Shown piece by piece: positions 1 through 6,661 of a stretch of 15,178 nucleotides of DNA (its first letter is position 1; the number at the start of each line of letters is the position of its first letter). Below the pieces are notes generated by a model, which worked only from the letters and a program-made list of their open reading frames with translations, ran no database searches and was not told where the DNA came from. Source of the stretch: Acidimicrobiaceae bacterium (lineage in GTDB: Bacteria > Actinomycetota > Acidimicrobiia > Acidimicrobiales > Acidimicrobiaceae); the NCBI GenBank assembly GCA_013044415.1, contig JABEUO010000096.1, positions 1 through 15,178 on the forward strand, written 5' to 3'. Both the position numbers and the translations under genes were made by a program.

Positions 1-33
1 AGCAGCGGTTCCGATCGACACGAGTGAACCCAT
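1..33 (-). CDS. Possible 5' end of a gene running off the left edge
   Basis: On the minus strand an ATG at 33-31 opens a frame that stays open to the window edge, giving only MGSLVSIGTAA. A perfect TATAAT (47-42) lies 8 nt upstream of the ATG, the layout of a leaderless actinobacterial gene, and the same layout recurs elsewhere in this window. Eleven residues are too few to name a product. It lies downstream of fdhD on the same strand, 35 nt after the fdhD stop. It could be chance; the call rests on the promoter-like element alone. Confidence 0.35.
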   Translation of the reverse strand, partial: MGSLVSIGTAA

Positions 34-41
34 GTCTATAT

Positions 42-47
42 ATTATA
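42..47 (-). promoter_or_regulatory. Candidate -10 box (TATAAT) of a leaderless start
   Basis: The minus strand reads TATAAT at 47-42, followed by 8 nt and an ATG at 33. It sits in an AT-rich 6-bp hairpin (TCTATA at 35-40 with TATAGA at 44-49), so part of the signal may simply be low-complexity AT sequence. No convincing -35 box is visible. Confidence 0.35.
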
Positions 48-68
48 GATATTATTGTCGAGGATTGC

Positions 69-923
69 TTAAGAATTAGCTAACTGTTTCTGAGCCCCTG
101 AGGAAGAGTGGTCGATCCTCTCTGGGTGGGTGTATACGTTAGCCGATCCTTTTCTTACAAATCCGCACAGGGTGATTCCCATCTCGTCAGCAGACCTAAT
201 TGCTAAACCAGTTGGTGCAGAAACGGCGGCAATGAGCTCAATTTTGGCAATAGAGGCCTTTTGAACCATTTCGAAACTCACTCGTCCCGAAAGGACGGCG
301 ACCATTGAAGGCTCTCCAATAAGGCGTGAGCTAGCTAGTTCACCGATTACTTTGTCGAATGCATTGTGGCGTCCGACGTCTTCGTGGGCATGTACACGGC
401 CATTGGAACGCTTTACTGCGACGCAATGCACTCCACCAGTGCTCGAAAATAGTGGTTGCAAATCGCTAAGTAGATCTGGGAGGGCGAAAAGTTCTTCACT
501 GCTGATCTTCAAAGTAGAACCGACTGGTTCGACCATCGAACGTAGGTCAGCAATTTCTGCCGTCCCGCAAAGACCGCACGAAGAATTCCTTACAGTTAAC
601 GAGGTTCGCGGATCTCGAAGCGGTTCGCCACTTAGCTGGACGGTGACTACGTTGTATTGCTGCGAATCGAAATCGATATCGGTGCAGTACTTAGCACCCC
701 TGATCATTTCCTGCGTTGCCAAACGCTCAGAGATCACCATACCTATAGCCAGCTCGAAGTCCCTTCCTGGGGAGCGCATGGACGTAGTAACGGGGATCGT
801 CCTGCCTGCCGGCGTTTGAATCCTCACCGCGAGAGGCTCTTCTTCCGCTACGAGATCGGCAGTTCGCGATGAAGACCTACCGTTTAGTTTCGTAACAAGT
901 AACTGGCTCGTCTTTGTCCTCAT
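69..923 (-). CDS. fdhD: FdhD, formate dehydrogenase sulfurtransferase / Mo-cofactor sulfuration protein
   Basis: FdhD passes sulfur from a cysteine desulfurase to the molybdenum (bis-MGD) cofactor so that formate dehydrogenase becomes active; it acts in the cytoplasm. Numbering from the chosen ATG (284 aa): the catalytic CxxC is C116-G-L-C119 inside NSSCGLCG, followed by the family signatures GGVHC, HEDVGRHNAFDK (about 180-191), SGRVSFEMVQKA and a C-terminal SAPTGLAI. Length is normal for the family. An in-frame GTG at 953 would add ten residues, but the ATG at 923 has a GAGGAG ribosome site 9 nt upstream and gives the usual N-terminus, so it was preferred. It is divergent from the DoxD-Rieske gene. 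No formate dehydrogenase gene is in the window. A structured element (962-1014) lies just upstream. Confidence 0.95.
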   Translation of the reverse strand: MRTKTSQLLVTKLNGRSSSRTADLVAEEEPLAVRIQTPAGRTIPVTTSMRSPGRDFELAIGMVISERLATQEMIRGAKYCTDIDFDSQQYNVVTVQLSGEPLRDPRTSLTVRNSSCGLCGTAEIADLRSMVEPVGSTLKISSEELFALPDLLSDLQPLFSSTGGVHCVAVKRSNGRVHAHEDVGRHNAFDKVIGELASSRLIGEPSMVAVLSGRVSFEMVQKASIAKIELIAAVSAPTGLAIRSADEMGITLCGFVRKGSANVYTHPERIDHSSSGAQKQLANS

Positions 924-958
924 CGAGCGCCACTCCTCGTATTCACCCAGCACACCCC

Positions 959-964
959 AATCTA
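959..964 (-). promoter_or_regulatory. Candidate fdhD -10 box
   Basis: The minus strand reads TGATAGATT, with TAGATT at 964-959, about 35 nt upstream of the preferred fdhD ATG and 5 nt upstream of the alternative GTG at 953. A weak TTTTGG lies 17 bp further upstream (987-982). If transcription starts here, the inverted repeats at 962-1014 act as DNA (operator) and not as leader RNA. Confidence 0.35.
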
Positions 965-1014
965 TCAGGATTAGGAGACTACCAAAAGAGGGCGCCGGTC
1001 TCGGCGCCTGATAG
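962..1014 (-). promoter_or_regulatory. Nested inverted repeats upstream of fdhD (operator or structured leader)
   Basis: CTATCAGG at 962-969 is perfectly complementary to CCTGATAG at 1007-1014 (8 bp). Between them GGCGCCG (991-997) and CGGCGCC (1002-1008) form a perfect 7-bp stem with loop GTCT. The two stems share two bases (1007-1008), so they can coexist only with a shortened inner stem, or compete. On the minus strand the GC hairpin is followed by CTCTTTT, as in a weak terminator. The structures are read directly from the sequence; their role is unknown. Confidence 0.5.
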
Positions 1015-1028
1015 CGATGCTGGCATGG

Positions 1029-1158
1029 AGTGGTGGGTATTTTTTCGCTAAGGTGATTGATGGGATGCTCGCAAGGACGGGCGACAAAGTATTTTTATTC
1101 GACAGCGCAGTGGGTGATGTAATGAGGTTTATCAGTACACAATTAGTTAGCGACCACT
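1029..1158 (+). promoter_or_regulatory. Long-range nested stem upstream of the DoxD-Rieske gene
   Basis: AGTGG (1029-1033) pairs with CCACT (1154-1158), and inside it TCGCTAA (1045-1051) pairs perfectly with TTAGCGA (1147-1153). The two right arms are directly adjacent; the left arms are separated by 11 nt. The 95 enclosed bases include a CTCGC-rich block, and the element ends 32 nt before the ATG at 1191. It could be a structured 5' leader, but twelve base pairs over 130 nt may also arise by chance. It matches no riboswitch class that I can recall. Confidence 0.3.
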
Positions 1159-1190
1159 TTTGTTGAGTGTGAAGGTATCTCTTTAAAGTC

Positions 1191-2489
1191 ATGAGCGATC
1201 AGAATTTTGTCGCCCCAGGCAATCAGAGCTTCTCTACCAAAAGGGCTAGAGCCGTTGCAGCTACTAGGGGACCAAGCGGCCCGACTATTAGAACGAGGCG
1301 AGGCGTTCAGAGCCGATCATTCGGTTCGGCGATAGTCGTCCTAAGGGCTTTTTTGGGGACGACTTTTGTTTTTGCCGGCCTTCAGAAACTGGCAAATCCT
1401 GCATTTTTCAATCCAGCAAATCCCCTTTCCATCCAATCACAAATAGCTGCTTTTAATCGTACTTCACCTATATCTTCGCTATTGGCGATTGCAAGCCATG
1501 CCCCAGTGGCCTTTGGAGTGCTCATTGCCCTGTCCGAGTTGGCGATCGGACTCGGCGTATTGTTTGGGGTCCTTACGAGGGTAGCAGCCCTGGGTGGAAT
1601 GTTTCTATCTACCCTCTTTTTCCTGTCAGTCACATACCATGTCAAGCCCTACTACTACGGTTCAGATATTGTCTTTGTCTTTGCCTGGACGCCCCTAGTC
1701 ATCAAGGGCGATGGAGGCCTCTTTTCACTCCCTATCTACTTGCGAGGACGGTTGTTGAAGGCGCCGAAGCCGAAGTACGTCGAGATTACATTTGATGACC
1801 TATCTTCTAACTGTGTTCATAAGGACGGAGATTTCTGCTCCAAGCTCGGAAACGAGGTGAACTGTGGTTTTGAAGTCTGCCCATTGACCCACCTTCAACC
1901 AAGCCGAACCACGCCGGTAGCCGTTACACCCGAAGATTACGAAGGTGACAGAAGGAGGTTGCTTGCAGCAGTGCTACCGATTACGGTACTAAGTATTCTC
2001 GAGGGTGGACTCGCTAACCTGAGTAGTTCGGTTGGGCGCGCCCTGGCACCCAGAGAGGTTTTCAGGTCGGCTTCCAAACCCCTCAGCCTTACAGAAAAGA
2101 TGGCAAAAGCCACGCCGGGCAACTCCACCACAAATACGACCAGTGCCTCCACTATTTCGAAGCAGAATCTCGCCGTCAAGCCCAAGGGAGTGGCAATCGG
2201 CCCTTCTTCCTCGGTATCGGTTGGTCAGGTCGCCTCTTTTTCAGACCCCAAAACCGGTGGCCCAGCCTATCTCCTCCATCCCAAAGCCGACATCTGGGAC
2301 GCCTTTTCGGCAATCTGCCCACACGCTGGGTGTACGGTTATGTACGAGCCAAACAATATCTTTGCGTGTCCTTGCCACGGTTCAGAGTTTAATGCCGATT
2401 CCGGAATGGTGATTCAAGGGCCGGCTGCGGTGGGCTTGAGTCGAATCAACGTTGTCGACTTTCAAGGTCAACTATACGTGGAGGACTAG
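1191..2489 (+). CDS. DoxX/DoxD-type membrane domain fused to a Rieske [2Fe-2S] domain
   Basis: A 432-residue protein with three parts. Residues 46-185 form a DoxX/DoxD-like four-helix membrane domain (GLQKL after helix 1, then two long hydrophobic blocks and HVKPYYYGSDI). Residues 200-250 form a linker with four cysteines, C208, C216, C225 and C230. After DRRR (253-256) a hydrophobic helix (257-276) resembles a Tat-type anchor. Residues 335-432 are a Rieske domain: ligands C376, H378 (CPHAGC) and C393, H396 (CPCHGS), plus C381 and C395 for the usual disulfide. DoxD is the small subunit of thiosulfate:quinone oxidoreductase; Rieske domains pass single electrons. Redox exchange with the quinone pool at the membrane is inferred, and the substrate is unknown. 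The only nearby ribosome-like site, GAAGG, is 15 nt from the ATG. The N-terminus (1-45) is basic and disordered-looking. Confidence 0.85.
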   Translation: MSDQNFVAPGNQSFSTKRARAVAATRGPSGPTIRTRRGVQSRSFGSAIVVLRAFLGTTFVFAGLQKLANPAFFNPANPLSIQSQIAAFNRTSPISSLLAIASHAPVAFGVLIALSELAIGLGVLFGVLTRVAALGGMFLSTLFFLSVTYHVKPYYYGSDIVFVFAWTPLVIKGDGGLFSLPIYLRGRLLKAPKPKYVEITFDDLSSNCVHKDGDFCSKLGNEVNCGFEVCPLTHLQPSRTTPVAVTPEDYEGDRRRLLAAVLPITVLSILEGGLANLSSSVGRALAPREVFRSASKPLSLTEKMAKATPGNSTTNTTSASTISKQNLAVKPKGVAIGPSSSVSVGQVASFSDPKTGGPAYLLHPKADIWDAFSAICPHAGCTVMYEPNNIFACPCHGSEFNADSGMVIQGPAAVGLSRINVVDFQGQLYVED

Positions 2490-2555
2490 GGCCACATTTT
2501 TGGCTAGCCACCAAAAGTACCTTCGGCCAGGATATTTCGAATTCGAGGAACTCGC

Positions 2556-3776
2556 CTATGACAAGGCGGCGGTTACCGAATCAATTTTTGCCTCTGTCTC
2601 TGCGAACTCCGAGTGAGCATCACTCCCAGCTACTATGCCGACTCCGGTTCTAATCTGAGCTTGGTGGCCAACGAATCTTACGTTCCTAAGAGCGAGGTGT
2701 AGATCGGCATCGCCGTTTGAATCTATCGTGCCTACTATGCCAGCGTAGAGATCCCTCGGGCTATCTTCAAGCCGAATGATCTCCTGGATAGCAAGTGGCC
2801 TCGGGTCACCTGCAACAGCCGCCGTCGGCGCTATCATCGCCAGGACGGCCAGTGGGTTTAATCCCTCTTCAATACTGCCAGTAATCGTGGTCATTAGGTG
2901 CTGTACTGGTCCAAAGGTCAAAACTGAGGGTTGCTCTTCGTGTTCGATATCACTCGAAAACTTTGCTAGCGCATCCGTGATGCCTTGGACCACTATTGCA
3001 TGCTCCCTGGTGTCTTTTTCTGACTCTCGAAGCTGCTCTGTCATCCCTTTCCGACGCGTGCCGGCCAGGGGTTTTGAGGTAATTCGTCCCTTTTTGATTG
3101 AAAGTACCAGTTCCGGCGACGCGCCGGCATAATTCCCGACTAGGTAGCTTGAAGTGTTCGGATAGTACTTATGGAACCTGACGAAGGCTTCTAGGGGAGA
3201 AGCCCCATGCGTGGGCTCGAAAATCGCCGCACGAGATAGCACTATCTTGCGAAGCCTCTTCTTCGCGATGAGCGAGAGGGCTTCCTCTATCATCCTCGCC
3301 CAATGCTCACGATCCGGCCTATCGATTCTCTTATTGATGAGTGGACCGGGATGGGGTTCAAGTTCAGAGGCGACTCGAAGGAGTTTTTCGGCCAAGGCTT
3401 CAATCCCCTCGGTGGGGGCCTTGTTGCCCAGATTCTGAATTAGAGCCGTAGTGCGACCCGCAGAGGAGTGAAAGACCAACTTTGGGATAATTAGCGTACC
3501 AGGCTTGTTTGGGTCGAAAGGAAACGCTATCGTAGCGTTTACTGCACGTCCAAACTGTTCTGAGAGACCTTTCAGTTGCTCAAAAGCAGCGTTGAGTCTG
3601 TCGACATCAGACAGGCCGTTTGTGAAATTAATTCGGTCCGATTCACCGATCATAACTTGAGAGCTAGATGGGCCGCCCAAAGCCGTGCAGTCCAGTCCGA
3701 GCTGGCTCGCCGCCATTACCAGCTGAGCGGCCATCTGTGGTTCAGAAGCTACGGTGTGGGTATCGGGAAAGTTCAA
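2556..3776 (-). CDS. menF: Isochorismate synthase (chorismate-binding enzyme)
   Basis: It converts chorismate to isochorismate, the entry step of menaquinone synthesis. The 406 residues have the chorismate-binding domain in the C-terminal 260: RKIVLSR (with the probable catalytic base K177), LAGTRRKG (237-244), KDTREHAIVV with a metal-ligand glutamate E258, PTAAVAGDP, YAGIVGTID, ALRNVRF, and GVGIVAGSD followed by ETEAKI. The start is a TTG with AAGGAG 9 nt upstream, and that ribosome site overlaps the end of menG, so translation is probably coupled. A316 stands where isochorismate synthases usually have histidine in the LHPT motif. Its place behind menG supports menaquinone rather than siderophore or salicylate synthesis; no siderophore genes are present. 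Confidence 0.9.
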   Translation of the reverse strand: MNFPDTHTVASEPQMAAQLVMAASQLGLDCTALGGPSSSQVMIGESDRINFTNGLSDVDRLNAAFEQLKGLSEQFGRAVNATIAFPFDPNKPGTLIIPKLVFHSSAGRTTALIQNLGNKAPTEGIEALAEKLLRVASELEPHPGPLINKRIDRPDREHWARMIEEALSLIAKKRLRKIVLSRAAIFEPTHGASPLEAFVRFHKYYPNTSSYLVGNYAGASPELVLSIKKGRITSKPLAGTRRKGMTEQLRESEKDTREHAIVVQGITDALAKFSSDIEHEEQPSVLTFGPVQHLMTTITGSIEEGLNPLAVLAMIAPTAAVAGDPRPLAIQEIIRLEDSPRDLYAGIVGTIDSNGDADLHLALRNVRFVGHQAQIRTGVGIVAGSDAHSEFAETEAKIDSVTAALS

Positions 3777-3781
3777 AGTAT

Positions 3782-4471
3782 TTAGCTCCTTGTCGCCATG
3801 ATTATCTGTGCTGCGCCGAGGCCTACACTGGTCCGCTCGAATCCGTAGAAGCCGGAATTGGCCATCATCGTTTGAAGCTCCTCATATGGAGGGAGATACT
3901 CAACGGATTGCGGTAGGTATCGATACGCTGTTTGGTCGGAAATCAATCCCCCGATCAATGGGACTAGGTGATTGAAATATACCGAATGTCCGGCCCTTAT
4001 TATCGGATTAGCAGGAGTGGCAACCTCTAGTATGCCCACCCTTCCTCCGCTGGTTAGTACTCGGGCGAATTCAGAGAAGACAACATTCAACTCGGTGAAA
4101 TTCCTAACGGCAAATCCGCAAGTTATGCCGGAAAACGAGGAATCCCTAAAAGGTAGATTAAGCGCCGACCCTTGTACAAGCGAAGTCTCTGAGTGGTTAT
4201 GCTTCAGCATCCCGAAGGATAGGTCTACTCCGGTTGGCTCGAGGGCTGAGGATCTAAGGAGTTTGAGAAAATCGCCCGTTCCGCAGGCAACATCCAGCAC
4301 CCTCTGACTAGGTGCCAACCCTAACCGTCTCACGACCTCGCGTCTCCATCCCTGGTCGAGTCCAAAAGTCATCAAGCGATTTACGACGTCATACCTAGGA
4401 GAAATTCTGTCGAACATACCTTGGACGAAAGTTTGCTTTTCAGCAATCGAGGGTAGCGGATCTTGTTTCAT
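3782..4471 (-). CDS. menG: Demethylmenaquinone methyltransferase (UbiE/MenG family)
   Basis: It carries out the final C-methylation in menaquinone synthesis, using S-adenosylmethionine. The 229 residues show the UbiE/MenG pattern: N-terminal FDRISPRYDVVNRLMTFGLD, SAM-binding motif I VLDVACGTGD (58-67), acidic D83 in GVDLS, GFAVRNF (119-125), and a C-terminal Y-x-YLPxSVE-like block. Length is typical. Its ATG overlaps the upstream regulator's stop in an ATGA (4468-4471), and menF follows five bases after its own stop, so the three genes form one operon. The other men genes are not in the window. A ubiquinone role is unlikely, given the actinobacterial setting and the partner menF. Confidence 0.93.
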   Translation of the reverse strand: MKQDPLPSIAEKQTFVQGMFDRISPRYDVVNRLMTFGLDQGWRREVVRRLGLAPSQRVLDVACGTGDFLKLLRSSALEPTGVDLSFGMLKHNHSETSLVQGSALNLPFRDSSFSGITCGFAVRNFTELNVVFSEFARVLTSGGRVGILEVATPANPIIRAGHSVYFNHLVPLIGGLISDQTAYRYLPQSVEYLPPYEELQTMMANSGFYGFERTSVGLGAAQIIMATRS

Positions 4472-5271
4472 CCAAGGTCACTCAGCTTCTGCAACGTTAT
4501 TCCTACTCTCTTTGAAATCAGATCAAGTTCAGCTGGTGATCCAGTTGTCAAAACGGCCTCTAGCGAGCGGCGGAGAAGCTCACTCCTGAAGTGATTAACT
4601 ACTAACGCAGACGATGCCGCAAAAAGTTCGTCGAACATGTCAAGTACCTGTTGGTCTGAAAGGTTCTGATTCCTGCGTATGTACACATCGAAGATACCCA
4701 CCGCTAATTCAAGTACTCCGTTGATGCTGCTCTTATACCTCTTGGATATCTCCATGAGTCCTGCCAATGGAAGTCCAGTTCTTAATAGCTCCAAAGCGGC
4801 CTTTGCGCAAAAGAGGTCGAACTCGCTAAAGTACTCCGCACTCCCTATAACCGTCGGCTCTAGGATTCGATCGGCCACCAGCGAAAGAAGTATCGCCTCT
4901 GGAAGTTCAGTTTCTTCTGCGAGTTCGCTTCGTGTTAGCAGGCGTACCGGGCTTGGAGGTATCTCAACTCCATTAGAGGCTCGATCCGGCCGAATGCGGC
5001 CGTGTTCGGATTTGATCGCTGCGAGACTCCAGCCGCGCTCTTTTAATTCGGATATTCGACGAAGTACGTCGAGATGGTCCGGCCCGTAAAATGCTACCCG
5101 TCCATTTCGAATTGGTGGCGGAAGTAGACCAAAGTGCTGATAGTAGCGAATCGTGTCCACAGTCGTTCCGCTGAACTTCGAAAGGTCCTCAATGCGGAAT
5201 CCTTTATCCCCTAAGGAATTGTCATCGTTAGAGGAGATGGCTGGAGAATTGCGATTTTGACCTTGAGTCAC
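4468..5271 (-). CDS. MerR-family transcriptional regulator leading the menG-menF operon
   Basis: A cytoplasmic DNA-binding protein of 267 residues. Residues 25-92 match the MerR winged helix: FRIEDLSKFSGTTVDTIRYY, GLLPPPIRNG, FYGPDHLDVLRRI and a helix ending WSLAAIK. Residues 110-165 (LLTRSELAEETELPEAILLSLV...) look like a second helix-turn-helix-like module; the rest is helical with no recognised effector motif and no metal-binding cysteine cluster. The first 23 residues are polar and probably disordered. The start is a GTG without a ribosome site but with a perfect TATAAT 7 nt upstream, so the mRNA is probably leaderless. Cotranscription with menG and menF suggests control of menaquinone supply or simple autoregulation; the signal is unknown. 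Confidence 0.85.
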   Translation of the reverse strand: MTQGQNRNSPAISSNDDNSLGDKGFRIEDLSKFSGTTVDTIRYYQHFGLLPPPIRNGRVAFYGPDHLDVLRRISELKERGWSLAAIKSEHGRIRPDRASNGVEIPPSPVRLLTRSELAEETELPEAILLSLVADRILEPTVIGSAEYFSEFDLFCAKAALELLRTGLPLAGLMEISKRYKSSINGVLELAVGIFDVYIRRNQNLSDQQVLDMFDELFAASSALVVNHFRSELLRRSLEAVLTTGSPAELDLISKRVGITLQKLSDLG

Positions 5272-5278
5272 AGATTTG

Positions 5279-5284
5279 ATTATA
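5279..5284 (-). promoter_or_regulatory. -10 box of the merR-menG-menF operon, leaderless start
   Basis: The minus strand reads TATAAT at 5284-5279, exactly 7 nt before the GTG at 5271, which would make the G of the start codon the transcription start. No -35 consensus is clear. A loose dyad, CTCA (5295-5298) with TGAG (5306-5309), overlaps the -35 region and could be an operator for the regulator itself. Confidence 0.65.
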
Positions 5285-5333
5285 GGAGCTAGAACTCACA
5301 ACATATGAGCTTGGATTGGATTTGATTAGGAAT

Positions 5334-5362
5334 GGCACCACTGACGCGGATCTATTGGTGCC
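5334..5362 (-). terminator. Inverted repeat after the ppk2 / zinc-ribbon genes, possible terminator
   Basis: GGCACCA (5334-5340) and TGGTGCC (5356-5362) form a perfect 7-bp stem with a 15-nt loop. It lies downstream of the minus-strand zinc-ribbon gene (ends 5410) and upstream of the regulator promoter. There is no U-tract, so if it terminates it is a weak or factor-assisted site; it could also be an operator. Confidence 0.35.
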
Positions 5363-5409
5363 CTATGGCCGGACTCGACCTTCATCCGAGAGATGTATAT
5401 CTAGGTCTG

Positions 5410-5652
5410 CTACTGTGAAATCGGGGAACCGCAATGACGGCAGTTGGCATATCCCCTAGAGGTCACACCATGGCAATTTGGGCATCGATAGGGCTTGGTC
5501 CTACCGGTTACCAATCTAAAGGCCGCATGTACAAGCATCGAGCCAATCGCCACGACAAATAATCCCTCAAGAAAGTCCCTAAAAAGGATCGAAGCCGACG
5601 CGAGTGCAAGAACCATCGAAGTCAAGCCTAGGTTTAGGCGATCGGGGTTCAA
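5410..5652 (-). CDS. Small membrane protein with C-terminal zinc ribbon
   Basis: An 80-residue protein of unknown function. Two hydrophobic helices (about 9-25 and 29-48) are followed by a four-cysteine zinc ribbon: C57-P-N-C60 and C71-R-H-C74. The predicted form is a membrane hairpin carrying a cytoplasmic zinc finger. The start is TTG, 17 nt after the ppk2 stop, with a purine-rich AAAGGCGG directly before it; the next in-frame methionine (M13) would cut the first helix. Position suggests cotranscription with ppk2. Such short membrane zinc-ribbon proteins are common in Actinobacteria and rarely characterised. Confidence 0.7.
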   Translation of the reverse strand: MNPDRLNLGLTSMVLALASASILFRDFLEGLFVVAIGSMLVHAAFRLVTGRTKPYRCPNCHGVTSRGYANCRHCGSPISQ

Positions 5653-5669
5653 CCGCCTTTCATGCCGAT

Positions 5670-6590
5670 TTAGTTCGAGGTTGACTTTGAGTTCTTACCG
5701 TTGCTATGTTTCTTGGCTTTATCTATTACTCCAAGTAGCTCTCGCCTTAGTCCGTCTACATCCGGTAGAGTCACTTCTGGATACTCCGGCGCCATCTCCC
5801 TCAGTAATCTAACGACCATCGACATTACCGCCCAGTCTCGATACCACTTGTGGTCCGCCGGTACTACGTGCCATGGTCGATGATGATCTGAAGTGCGTGA
5901 AATCATGGCGCTGTAGGCCCGCTGAAACTCAGGCCAGTGGCTGCGAGTTTGAAGGTCGGCGGCGGAGAATTTCCAATGCTTTTTTTCGACATCAATTCGA
6001 GAGAGGAGCCTTTCGGCCTGTTCTCGATAGGAGATGTGCAAAAACACCCTAAGGATCCGAGTTCCGTTGTTTTGCAGATTCTCTTCGAACTCCTCGATCG
6101 ACCGTGCTCGACGCTCGAGTGCTTCCTGGGGGAGAGTTTGGTATGCTAGCGGAACTATTAGGTCTTCATAATGGGACCTATTGAAGATAGTAATCATCCC
6201 ATTTACCGGGCATTTGGAGTGTATCCGCCACAGAAAATCGTGGGACAACTCAAGTTCTGTTGGAGCTTTAAATCCAGATACGGTTACACCTTGCGGATTT
6301 GTGCCATCAAATACACGCCGTATCGTGCCATCTTTGCCCGCAGTATCAAGTCCCTGAAGGATGAGCAGGACTGAAGACTTTGCCTGGGCATGAAGCTTCT
6401 CCTGGAGGATGCCGAGTTCTAGGCGGAGGGACTCGGTCTCAAGAAGACACTGTTCCTTTGAAAAGGCCCCCGGGGTCGAATCGGGATCGACCTCTTTTAG
6501 AACTCGACTATCCAGGTTGAGGACTGACTCACGATTGGTTATCTTCAGAGAATCCCAAACGCCGTCTATTACCTCTTGTTCAAGGTCCAT
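5670..6590 (-). CDS. ppk2: Polyphosphate kinase 2 family protein
   Basis: PPK2 enzymes transfer phosphate from polyphosphate to nucleotides (ADP/GDP, or AMP in some classes). The 306 residues carry the P-loop GLDTAGKDG (80-88), the Walker B-like NRSHYEDLIVP (137-147), the lid segment EKKHWKFS (202-209) and the C-terminal PWHVVPADHKWYRD (239-252), all PPK2 signatures. A 45-residue N-terminal extension and a basic C-terminal tail (KKHSNGKNSKS) flank the single kinase domain. The subclass (AMP or ADP phosphorylating) cannot be decided reliably by eye. The ATG has AAGGA 5 nt upstream. It follows the MaoC-like gene by 71 nt and precedes a small zinc-ribbon gene. Confidence 0.92.
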   Translation of the reverse strand: MDLEQEVIDGVWDSLKITNRESVLNLDSRVLKEVDPDSTPGAFSKEQCLLETESLRLELGILQEKLHAQAKSSVLLILQGLDTAGKDGTIRRVFDGTNPQGVTVSGFKAPTELELSHDFLWRIHSKCPVNGMITIFNRSHYEDLIVPLAYQTLPQEALERRARSIEEFEENLQNNGTRILRVFLHISYREQAERLLSRIDVEKKHWKFSAADLQTRSHWPEFQRAYSAMISRTSDHHRPWHVVPADHKWYRDWAVMSMVVRLLREMAPEYPEVTLPDVDGLRRELLGVIDKAKKHSNGKNSKSTSN

Positions 6591-6661
6591 AGCGTTCCTT
6601 AGCTAGCGTACCAAAGTCCGCATGAGCGGATTGCCTGGATTTGCGGCGGCTAATTCAACGG

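Noticed and set aside
352..819. 155-codon plus-strand frame opposite fdhD
   Set aside because: It lies entirely inside fdhD, which has unmistakable family motifs; the opposite frame has none.
1052..1146. Possible known riboswitch (c-di-GMP, glycine or TPP) before the DoxD-Rieske gene
   Set aside because: None of the conserved cores of these classes that I could compare are present.
971..1192. 73-codon minus-strand open frame in the fdhD / DoxD-Rieske gap
   Set aside because: No ribosome site or family resemblance; it covers the inverted-repeat structures and overlaps the start of the DoxD-Rieske gene.
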